A stretch of DNA of 12,480 nucleotides from Rhodospirillales bacterium (lineage in GTDB: Bacteria > Pseudomonadota > Alphaproteobacteria > Acetobacterales > Acetobacteraceae), in assembly GCA_018971455.1 (NCBI GenBank), contig JAGXAV010000021.1:1-12480 (forward strand). Reading direction: 5' to 3'. Position numbers and translations under genes: made by a program. Shown one piece after another: positions 1 to 6,030 of this stretch; position 1 is the first letter of the stretch; each line of letters starts with the position of its first letter. Under the pieces are notes generated by a model, which was not told where the DNA came from, searched no databases, and worked only from the letters and a program-made list of their open reading frames with translations.

Positions 1-433
1 GGCCCCAGGCCTGGGCGATCATGTGGCATTCCAGCGCCACGCTGGTGGTGTAGGAATGGTCGGTGTTGTAGGGGTCGAACAGCGAGTGGCTCATCATGAA
101 GCTCGGCATGACCCTGCGGATCACGTCGACCAGGCGGAACTTCGCGGCGCGGTCGAGCTCCAGGGGGTAGTCGCCCAGATCGAAGAAATCGATGTCGTGC
201 ACATCCAGCGCGCGGGCCGCATTCTCGGCTTCCTTGCGCCGCGCGTCCTTGACCTTCTGCAGGGTGACCCCCGGCTCGCGCCAGATCTTCGCCGACTCGC
301 CGCGCTCGCCGAAGGACAGGCAGACGACGGTGACGTTGTAGCCGCGCGCCTGGTGAAGCGCGATCGCGCCGCCGGCGCGCCAGACGAAATCCGCCGCGTG
401 GGCGCTGATGACCAGGGCCGTCTTTCCGCTCAT
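1..433 (-). CDS. galB: 4-oxalomesaconate hydratase, GalB-like (PIG-L/LmbE family), 3' end outside window
   Basis: The 144 visible residues are the N-terminal part of a PIG-L/LmbE-fold protein. The zinc-binding motif of the family, normally AHPDD, reads AHAAD (residues 11-15). It is followed by FVWRAGGAIALH, then CLSFGERGES (39-48), DLGDYP (85-90) and SHSLFDPYNTDH (115-126). This combination is what I recall of GalB from Pseudomonas putida, which hydrates 4-oxalomesaconate to 4-carboxy-4-hydroxy-2-oxoadipate in gallate and protocatechuate 4,5-cleavage; it is not a deacetylase. The start at 433 follows a GGAGGAG ribosome site six bases upstream. Nearby ligC supplies another step of the same pathway, which supports the call. 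LigJ, an unrelated amidohydrolase-type enzyme, does this step in Sphingobium. The family is clear; the exact reaction is inferred from similarity by eye and from context. Confidence 0.82.
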   Translation of the reverse strand, partial: MSGKTALVISAHAADFVWRAGGAIALHQARGYNVTVVCLSFGERGESAKIWREPGVTLQKVKDARRKEAENAARALDVHDIDFFDLGDYPLELDRAAKFRLVDVIRRVMPSFMMSHSLFDPYNTDHSYTTSVALECHMIAQAWG

Positions 434-574
434 GGGCGTCTCCTCCGTGCCGGCCGTGCCGGGTTTCCTTGTGCGCGGCACTATCGGTCCACCGGTGCCG
501 CCGCTCCAGTTCGAACTCCCGCCGCCCCCATAAGATTTCGCTATAGTGGGGGTTCAACCAGGAGAGGCGGGAGG
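434..574. promoter_or_regulatory. Divergent control region between galB-like gene and lysR
   Basis: This 141-base region separates two divergent genes, the usual arrangement for a LysR-type regulator and its target. It holds a 10-base perfect palindrome AGTTCGAACT (508-517). It also holds an inverted repeat with CCCCCA and TGGGGG arms (525-552). Inside that repeat, ATA (530-532) and TAT (542-544) are symmetric and give a T-N11-A match, the core of LysR-type binding sites. TATAGT (542-547) could be a -10 element for lysR, but no convincing -35 was seen at the right distance. The sites are visible; their role is inferred. Confidence 0.5.
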
Positions 575-1795
575 ATGTGGTCCGAGATTCCAAACCTGCG
601 ACATCTGCGCGCCTTCGCGGTGGTGGCGGAAAGCCCGTCGATCAGCCGGGCGGCGCAGCAGATCCATCTTTCGCAGCCGGCGGTCAGCCAGGCGATGCTC
701 AAGCTCGAGGCGCGGATCGGCGTGCGGCTGCTCGAGGCGGGCAGTGCCGGCAAGGGCCCGACGCCGGCCGGGCGGCTGTTTCACGACCGCGTGCGCCGCG
801 CGCTCGACCGCCTCGCGCAAGGGCGGCAGGAGGCGCTGGCGGCCGAGCCGCGCAAGGCCGCCGGCGGGTTCGCACGCTTTGACGAGATGGTCACCGCGGC
901 CCAGCTGCGCGCCCTGTCGGCGGTGGCGATGGCGGGCAATTTCAGCCTCGCCGCGCGCGAGGTCGGGCTCGCGCAGCCCTCCATCCATCGCGCCGCCCGC
1001 GACCTTGAGCGCATCAGCGGTCTGGCGCTGTTTGCGCCCACGCCCCAGGGCATCGTGCTGACCCGCGCCGGCGAGGCGCTGGCGCGCAATGCCAGCCTGG
1101 CGCTGGCCGAACTGCACCAGGGCCTGGCCGAAATGGGCGAGACGCTGGGACGCGACGCGGCGCAGATCGTCATCGGCTCGTTGCCGCTGGCGCGGGCGCG
1201 GCTGCTGCCGGAGGCGATCAACCGGCTGGCGCGGGAGCGGCCGCGGACCAGCGTGCGGGTGATTGCGGCACCCTATGACGGCATGCTGCACCGGCTACGC
1301 CACGGCATCATCGATTTTCTGATCGGCGCCCTGCGCGATCCGCTGCCGATCGGCGATATCGTTCAGCAGACATTGTTCGAGGACACGCTGGCGGTGATCG
1401 CCCGGCCGGGCCATCCGCTCGCGCGGCGCGGCTCCGTCACGCAGGACGATCTGGCGGCGTTTCCCTGGGTGGTGCCCGTCGAGGAGACGCCGACGCGGGC
1501 GATCTTCAACCGGATATTCCCGCCCGCCGACGTCGCCCGCATGCCCGGCGGCATCGTCGAGACCAGCTCGCACACCCTCCTGCGCGGCCTGCTGGCAGGC
1601 AGCGACCGCCTGACCATCCTGTCGACCCGCCAGGTGGCGGACGACCTGGAGCGCGGCCTGCTCATCGCGCTGAAGGCGGAGCTGCCCTGGGCCCACCGGC
1701 CGATCGGCCTCACTTTCCGCCAGGGCTGGCGGCCGACGGCGACGCAGGCCGCCTTGCTCGGCCATATCCGGGCGGTCAGCGGCACGGGGCTATAG
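575..1795 (+). CDS. LysR-type transcriptional regulator with two tandem HTH domains
   Basis: A 406-residue protein, about 100 residues longer than a normal LysR regulator (about 300). The extra length is a second DNA-binding domain. HTH 1 spans about residues 8-66 (LRAFAVVAE, SRAAQQIHLSQPAVSQAM, LEARIGVRLLE, then TPAGRLF). HTH 2 spans about 108-168 (LRALSAVAMAGNFSLAAREV, AQPSIHRAARDLE, LALFAPTPQG, LTRAGEAL). A LysR effector-binding domain follows (about 195-400). The ATG at 575 is preferred: it follows a purine-rich GGAGAGGCGGGAGG stretch and begins just before HTH 1. The frame stays open upstream to about position 23, but that part is antisense to the galB-like gene. The gene is divergent from that gene and 93 bases before ligC, so it probably senses an intermediate of protocatechuate/gallate meta-cleavage; the effector is not visible. 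Confidence 0.9.
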   Translation: MWSEIPNLRHLRAFAVVAESPSISRAAQQIHLSQPAVSQAMLKLEARIGVRLLEAGSAGKGPTPAGRLFHDRVRRALDRLAQGRQEALAAEPRKAAGGFARFDEMVTAAQLRALSAVAMAGNFSLAAREVGLAQPSIHRAARDLERISGLALFAPTPQGIVLTRAGEALARNASLALAELHQGLAEMGETLGRDAAQIVIGSLPLARARLLPEAINRLARERPRTSVRVIAAPYDGMLHRLRHGIIDFLIGALRDPLPIGDIVQQTLFEDTLAVIARPGHPLARRGSVTQDDLAAFPWVVPVEETPTRAIFNRIFPPADVARMPGGIVETSSHTLLRGLLAGSDRLTILSTRQVADDLERGLLIALKAELPWAHRPIGLTFRQGWRPTATQAALLGHIRAVSGTGL

Positions 1796-1888
1796 CCAGA
1801 AGCAATATCCGCCGCCGGCATTCGAACATCCGCCGGGCGGGGCGATGGCCTATGCAGCCCTGCACGAAGACAGCGGAGGGGTGGGACG

Positions 1889-2833
1889 ATGAGGATCTGC
1901 GTGGCAGGGGCGGCCGGCGCATTCGGCGCCAAGCACCTCGATGCGGTGGCCGCGATCGGCGGCGTGGAGGTCGTCTCGGTGGTTGGCGGGGCGCCCGACG
2001 ACATCGAACAGGTGGCCCGCGCGCGCGGCGTCGGCCATTGGACGAAGGACCTCGCCGAAAGCCTGGCGCGGCCGGATATCGATGCGGTCATCCTCGCCAC
2101 CCCCACGCCGCTGCACGCGGCACAGGCCATCCAGTGCATGCGCGCCGGCAAGCACGTGCTGGTGGAAATCCCCATGGCCGATTCGCTGGCCGATGCCGAG
2201 GCCGTGGTGCAGGCCCAGCGCGAGAGCGGGCTGGTGGCGATGGCCGGCCATGTCCGCCGGTTCAACCCGAGCCATCAATGGATCCACGACCGCATCCGGG
2301 CCGGGCAACTCACCCTGCAACAGATGGACGTGCAGACCTATTTCTTTCGCCGCAGCAACCTCAACGCGCTCGGTCAGCCGCGGAGCTGGACCGACCATCT
2401 GCTGTGGCACCACGCCTGCCACACTGTCGATCTGTTCCAGTATCAGACGGGCGACGCCGTCGCGCATTGCCATGGGCTGCAGGGGCCGACGCACCCCACG
2501 CTCGGCATCGCCATGGACATGAGCATCGGCATGAAGGCGCCCTCCGGGGCGATCTGCACGCTCTCGCTGTCGTTCAACAACAAGGGGCCCTTTGGCACGG
2601 TGTTCCGCTACATCTGCGACGCGGGCACCTTCATTGCCCGCTACGACGATCTCTATGACGGCGACGAGAAGCCGATCGACCTCACCGGCGTCGCGCCATC
2701 GAATAACGGGATCGAGCTGATCGACCGCGAGTTTTTCTCGGCGATCGCCGATCGGCGGGAGCCGAACGCCTCGGTTGCGCAGTGCCTGCCGGCGATGCGC
2801 ACGCTCGATCGCATCGAGCGCAGCCTGCGATAG
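1889..2833 (+). CDS. ligC: 4-carboxy-2-hydroxymuconate-6-semialdehyde dehydrogenase (LigC)
   Basis: A 314-residue Gfo/Idh/MocA-family oxidoreductase. The N-terminal Rossmann half shows GAAGAFG (7-13) for the dinucleotide and VEIPMADS (92-99), where the EKP motif of most family members is EIP, as I recall for LigC. The C-terminal half carries GHVRRFNPSHQW (120-131), QTYFFRRSN (149-157) and RSWTDHLLWHHACHTVDLF (165-183). These match the remembered LigC of Sphingobium SYK-6 closely, as do the total length and the tail with REPNASV. LigC oxidises the ring-cleavage product of protocatechuate 4,5-dioxygenase, in its hemiacetal form, to 2-pyrone-4,6-dicarboxylate using NAD(P)+; it is cytoplasmic. 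The start follows GGAGGGG at a suitable distance. The neighbouring galB-like gene acts two steps later in the same pathway. Dioxygenase, lactonase and aldolase genes are not in the window. Confidence 0.92.
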   Translation: MRICVAGAAGAFGAKHLDAVAAIGGVEVVSVVGGAPDDIEQVARARGVGHWTKDLAESLARPDIDAVILATPTPLHAAQAIQCMRAGKHVLVEIPMADSLADAEAVVQAQRESGLVAMAGHVRRFNPSHQWIHDRIRAGQLTLQQMDVQTYFFRRSNLNALGQPRSWTDHLLWHHACHTVDLFQYQTGDAVAHCHGLQGPTHPTLGIAMDMSIGMKAPSGAICTLSLSFNNKGPFGTVFRYICDAGTFIARYDDLYDGDEKPIDLTGVAPSNNGIELIDREFFSAIADRREPNASVAQCLPAMRTLDRIERSLR

Positions 2834-2839
2834 CGGATC

Positions 2840-2862
2840 GGCCGGCGCGCCGCTGGCCGGCC
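2840..2862. terminator. GC-rich hairpin between convergent genes
   Basis: GGCCGGC (2840-2846) and GCCGGCC (2856-2862) form a perfect 7-base stem with a 9-base loop, just after the ligC stop and ahead of the end of the convergent lyase gene. There is no T-run on either side, so it is not a classic intrinsic terminator. A role in stopping or separating convergent transcripts is inferred from position only. Confidence 0.4.
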
Positions 2863-2888
2863 ATGCGCGGTGTCGGGGTTCCGCTCGC

Positions 2889-3758
2889 TTACGTATCCGT
2901 GCGCCATTTCGCCTCGAAGGCGTGGACGCGCTCGAACCCCATCAGGCGGTTCATCTCCGGGAAGGGGTAGAGGCCGGGGCCGCCGGTGCTTGTGCCGGCG
3001 GCGCGCAGATGCGCATAGACACGCTGCAGCGCGGCCGCCGCGGCGAGAAAGCCGGAGGCGGGATAGAGCGCGATCTTGAAGCCCATCGCCTCCAATTCCC
3101 GCGCGTCGAGGAAGGGTGAGCGGCCGCCTTCGACCATGTTGGCGAGCAACGGGGCGCCGGCGAAGACTTCGCCGACACGGCGCAGCTCCTCCATGGTCTC
3201 CGGGCTTTCGATGAACAGAATGTCCGCCCCGGCCCGCAGGAACATCTCGCCACGGCGCAGGGCCTCATCCAGGCCATGGGCATAGCGCGCATCGGTGCGG
3301 GCGACGATGAGGAAATCGGCGCCCGGGCGCGCGGCGACGGCGACGCGGATCTTCTGCGCGGCCTCCTCCGCCGGAATCACGCGGCGATGGGCGGTGTGGC
3401 CGCATTTCTTGGGGAATTCCTGGTCTTCCAGCTGGATTCCGGCGGCGCCGGCGGCGGCATAACGGCGCACGACGTGCTCGACATTCAGCAGGCCGCCATA
3501 GCCGGTGTCGCCATCGGCGATGAAGGGCAGATCGACCGCGCCGGCGATGCAGCGCACCCGCTCCAGCATCTCTCCGGCGCCGGCGAGGCCGGCATCGGGC
3601 AGGCCGAGGGCCGAGGCGACCACGCCGTAGCCGGTCATGTAGAGCCCCTGGAATCCGGCTTGCGCGGCAAGCTTGGCGGAGATGCCGTCATAGACACCCG
3701 GAAGAGTGACGATGCCTGGCGCGCGCAGCAATTCGCGCATTCCTGTCCCGGTCGGCAT
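2889..3758 (-). CDS. Isocitrate lyase/PEP mutase family C-C bond lyase
   Basis: A 289-residue TIM-barrel protein of the ICL/PEPM superfamily. Visible motifs are LPGVYDGISAKLAAQAGF (19-36), the metal site ADGDTGYGG (81-89), the active-site loop EDQEFPKKCGH (111-121) and IARTDA (151-156). FIESPE (182-187) and LANMVEGGRSP (205-215) follow. The cysteine in KKCGH marks C-C lyases such as isocitrate, 2-methylisocitrate and 2,3-dimethylmalate lyase, rather than true phosphonate mutases. Length excludes classical isocitrate lyase (over 400 residues). The likely product is pyruvate or glyoxylate plus a short acid, but the substrate cannot be read from sequence; oxaloacetate hydrolase is another option. 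The start at 3758 is chosen because GGAAAGGAA lies eight bases upstream; in-frame ATGs further out have no ribosome site. The gene is divergent from the YrdC-transporter operon and shares its control region, which suggests one pathway. Confidence 0.85.
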   Translation of the reverse strand: MPTGTGMRELLRAPGIVTLPGVYDGISAKLAAQAGFQGLYMTGYGVVASALGLPDAGLAGAGEMLERVRCIAGAVDLPFIADGDTGYGGLLNVEHVVRRYAAAGAAGIQLEDQEFPKKCGHTAHRRVIPAEEAAQKIRVAVAARPGADFLIVARTDARYAHGLDEALRRGEMFLRAGADILFIESPETMEELRRVGEVFAGAPLLANMVEGGRSPFLDARELEAMGFKIALYPASGFLAAAAALQRVYAHLRAAGTSTGGPGLYPFPEMNRLMGFERVHAFEAKWRTDT

Positions 3759-3799
3759 GGCGAGATTCCTTTCCGGCGGCATGGTCCGCCGCATTTCGG

Positions 3800-3829
3800 T
3801 TGACGTTCCTGTTCGGCGCTGCGTAGAGT
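3800..3829 (+). promoter_or_regulatory. Predicted sigma70-type promoter for the YrdC-MFS-YrdC operon
   Basis: TTGACG (3800-3805) and TAGAGT (3824-3829) are separated by 18 bases, giving a start near 3836 and a leader of about 40 bases before the ATG at 3878. The operator-like palindrome at 3833-3842 would lie over the transcription start. The same TTGACG box and 18-base spacing recur before the MaoC operon at 8484. Confidence 0.55.
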
Positions 3830-3853
3830 AAATGTGCGTACAAAGTCCGGCAA
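3825..3853 (-). promoter_or_regulatory. Predicted promoter for the ICL/PEPM-family lyase
   Basis: On the minus strand TTGCCG (3853-3848) and TACTCT (3830-3825) are separated by 17 bases, and the palindrome at 3833-3842 lies inside this spacer. The -10 match is weak (4 of 6), so the promoter is plausible but not certain. It overlaps the plus-strand promoter back to back. Confidence 0.4.
3833..3842. promoter_or_regulatory. Putative operator TGTGCGTACA, copy 1
   Basis: TGTGCGTACA differs by one base from the perfect palindrome TGTACGTACA. It lies inside the predicted minus-strand promoter spacer and over the plus-strand start site, where a bound repressor would block both. A nine-of-ten match recurs at 8496-8505 in the other divergent promoter region. 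Palindromes of this size and type are common for GntR- and TetR-family repressors; no such regulator gene is in the window. Confidence 0.5.
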
Positions 3854-3877
3854 GCCACAAGCCGGCGCGGAGGGAGA

Positions 3878-4573
3878 ATGTCTGACATCGCTGCGCCGGC
3901 CGCACCAGAGAGGGTGGCCGCGGATGCCGGGATCGTGCTGGATGCCATGCAGGCAGGGGGCGTTGCCATCCTGCCGCTCGATGTCGCCTATGCCGTCATT
4001 GGAACCACCGAGGCGGCGATTCGCCGCATCTTCGCCGTCAAGGCCCGCAGCTATGAAAAGCCCTCGGGCATGTTCGCGACCTGGGAGATGTCGCGCGATC
4101 TGCATGTGATGCCGCCGGAGCGGCACGCGATCGCGCGGGTGATCGTCGAGGAATACGGCCTGCCCTTCTCGATCGTGGCACCGTTTCACGCCGGGCACGA
4201 CATGCTGCGCGGCGTCGATCCGTTCGTGCTGGCGAGCTCGACCAAGGCGGGCACGCTGGACATGCTGATCAATGCCGGGCCCTGGCACAACGCGGTGGCG
4301 CGCCTGGCACTTGCCCGCGGTGTCTGCGTGTTCGGCTCCTCGGCCAATCGTTCCCTGACCGGGAGCAAATACCGCCTCACCGATATCGAGCCGGAGCTGC
4401 GTGCCGCCGCCGCCGTGGGCATCGATGGCGGCACGGCGAAATATGCCAACGCCGCCGGCCTGTCCAGCACCATCATCGATTTCCGCGATTTCCGCTTCAT
4501 CCGCCGCGGTGTGTGTTGCGAGCAGCTGACAACGATTTTCTGCGACCGCTTCGACATCACCTTGCGGGACTGA
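3878..4573 (+). CDS. YrdC/Sua5-domain protein (first of two)
   Basis: A 231-residue protein that is almost entirely one YrdC (TsaC/Sua5) domain. Visible motifs are LPLDVAYAVIG (32-42, in place of the usual PTDTVYGLG), VKARSYEKP (54-62, matching the K-x-R-x-x-x-K-P nucleotide/acyl-adenylate motif), GSSAN (153-157) and a C-terminal SSTIID...FIRRG block (196-211). Canonical TsaC makes threonylcarbamoyl-AMP from threonine, bicarbonate and ATP for tRNA t6A37. A housekeeping role is unlikely here. The gene starts a catabolic operon with a transporter and a second YrdC protein, and its substrate-side motifs differ from TsaC. Retained K55, R57, K61, P62, S155 and N157 suggest it can still bind ATP and perhaps form an acyl- or carbamoyl-adenylate. 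The ATG at 3878 follows GGAGGGAGA. Fold call firm; reaction unknown. Confidence 0.85.
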   Translation: MSDIAAPAAPERVAADAGIVLDAMQAGGVAILPLDVAYAVIGTTEAAIRRIFAVKARSYEKPSGMFATWEMSRDLHVMPPERHAIARVIVEEYGLPFSIVAPFHAGHDMLRGVDPFVLASSTKAGTLDMLINAGPWHNAVARLALARGVCVFGSSANRSLTGSKYRLTDIEPELRAAAAVGIDGGTAKYANAAGLSSTIIDFRDFRFIRRGVCCEQLTTIFCDRFDITLRD

Positions 4574-4648
4574 CGCCCGCCGCCTGCCAACGCCGATCAC
4601 GCAATCAGGCCGGGCGCAGCGCGCGGCCATCAGGGAAGGAGAACGACC

Positions 4649-6022
4649 ATGGTCAACGCGGGGGCCCGCCTCGACCGACTGCCGATTTCCGCGTTCCACT
4701 ACAGTCTTCTGGGGTTGATCGGGGCCGGCATGTTCCTCGATGCCTTTGAAATCTATCTGCAAGGCGGGGTGCTGGCGACGCTGGTGGCGACCCATTGGTC
4801 CACGCCCGCGTTGAATGCCGATTTCATTTCGTCGACATTTGCCGGCATGGTGGTGGGCGCCTGGCTGGCCGGCATCACCGGCGACCGGTTCGGTCGGCGC
4901 TTTGCCTATCAGGTCAATCTCCTGGTCTTCGGGCTCGCCGCGCTGGCCGGGGCGGTGGCACCCTCGATGAGCTGGCTGATCGCCGCCCGCTTTGTCATGG
5001 GCCTCGGCCTGGGGGCGGAGATTGTCGTCGGCTACGTCACCATCAGCGAGTTCGTCCCGCCGCTCAGCCGTGGCCGCTGGGGCACCGGGCTCGCCATCGT
5101 CACCAACTCGGCCCTGTTCGTCTCGGCGCTGGTGGCGCGGGTCGTCATTCCCAATTTCGGCTGGCGGTGGATGTTCGTCATCGCCGGCATCGGCGCGCTG
5201 TTCGTCTGGATCCTGCGCCGCAAGATGCCCGAATCGCCGCGCTGGCTGGAGTCCAAGGGGCGCACCGAGGAAGCCGAGGCGGTGATGTCCGCCATTGAGC
5301 GCAGGGTCGCGCCGAAGGGCGGGCTGCCGGCGCCGGTGGCGGGCCTTGCGCAGCCGCGCGGCGACTCGGTGTTCTCGCTGTTCGCCCCGGGGATGGTGAT
5401 GCGCACCATCATCGGCAGTGTCGTGCTGATCGCGCTCAACACGGCCGTCTATGGCTTCATCGCCTTCCTGCCGACCTTCATGGTCAAGCAGGGCATGAGT
5501 GTCGTGACCTCGCTGAACTACGCAACATTGATGATGTTCGGCGGGCCGGTTGGCGCGCTGATCGGATTCTGGCTGGCCGACCGGCTCGGGCGGAAGAACA
5601 GCATCGTGCTGTTCTCCCTGCTGGCGGTGGCGTTCGGCGCCATCTATCCGCAGACCAGCAGCCCGGCGATGGTGACGCTGTTCGGCTTCCTGCTGATCAC
5701 CGCAGTCTATGTGCTGGTGGCGGTGGCCTGGGCGCTCTACGTGCCGGAGCTGTTCCCGACGGTCATCCGCATGCGCGGCGCCGGCTTCTGCAACACCGCC
5801 GGGCGTCTGATGACCATCCTCACGCCACAGCTCATCGTGCCGCTATTCGTCTCCGCCGGTGTGAACGGCGTGATCGGCCTGATCGCGGCGCTGCTTCTGC
5901 TGCAGGCCTTGCTGGTCGGGCTGTTCGGGGTGGAGACGCGCGAGAAGCCGCTCGAGGCGCTGACGCCCTGGCAGGAGGGCGACGGCCAGGCGACCGCGGT
6001 CTCGAACGCGGGCGCCGGCTGA
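4649..6022 (+). CDS. MFS transporter, probable organic/aromatic acid:H+ symporter
   Basis: A 457-residue inner-membrane protein with the pattern of a 12-helix major facilitator. The N half has FLDAFEIYLQGG (29-40), like the D-G-F-D motif in helix 1 of aromatic acid:H+ symporters. Motif A GITGDRFGRR (75-84) sits between helices 2 and 3, and helix 4 has ARFVMGLGLGAE (113-124). PESPRWLESKGRTEEAE (194-210) begins the central cytoplasmic loop, as in the sugar-porter/acid-symporter branch. The C half repeats motif A as WLADRLGRK. The ATG at 4649 is preceded by AAGGAG at seven bases. It lies 75 bases after the first YrdC gene and 8 bases before the GTG of the second, so all three are probably cotranscribed. 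Uptake of the acid degraded by neighbouring enzymes is the natural role; the substrate is inferred only as a carboxylate. Confidence 0.9.
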   Translation: MVNAGARLDRLPISAFHYSLLGLIGAGMFLDAFEIYLQGGVLATLVATHWSTPALNADFISSTFAGMVVGAWLAGITGDRFGRRFAYQVNLLVFGLAALAGAVAPSMSWLIAARFVMGLGLGAEIVVGYVTISEFVPPLSRGRWGTGLAIVTNSALFVSALVARVVIPNFGWRWMFVIAGIGALFVWILRRKMPESPRWLESKGRTEEAEAVMSAIERRVAPKGGLPAPVAGLAQPRGDSVFSLFAPGMVMRTIIGSVVLIALNTAVYGFIAFLPTFMVKQGMSVVTSLNYATLMMFGGPVGALIGFWLADRLGRKNSIVLFSLLAVAFGAIYPQTSSPAMVTLFGFLLITAVYVLVAVAWALYVPELFPTVIRMRGAGFCNTAGRLMTILTPQLIVPLFVSAGVNGVIGLIAALLLLQALLVGLFGVETREKPLEALTPWQEGDGQATAVSNAGAG

Positions 6023-6030
6023 GGCGGGCC

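Noticed and set aside
23..574. In-frame upstream extension of the LysR gene adding about 184 residues
   Set aside because: It is antisense to the clearly coding galB-like gene, has no protein-like features, and the ATG at 575 sits just before HTH 1.
1801..1845. Possible terminator after lysR from repeated ATCCGCCG and a CCGC/GCGG hairpin
   Set aside because: The stem is only four bases and there is no T-run; such short matches are expected in GC-rich DNA.
3878..4573. Housekeeping tsaC for tRNA t6A synthesis
   Set aside because: Catabolic operon context, a second paralogue two genes away and an altered PTDT motif argue against it, though a search for another tsaC in the genome is needed to be sure.
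3635..4795. Long minus-strand open frame of 386 codons
   Set aside because: It lies antisense to the first YrdC gene and the start of the transporter gene. The translation is rich in His, Arg and Gly without motifs, typical of GC-rich shadow frames.
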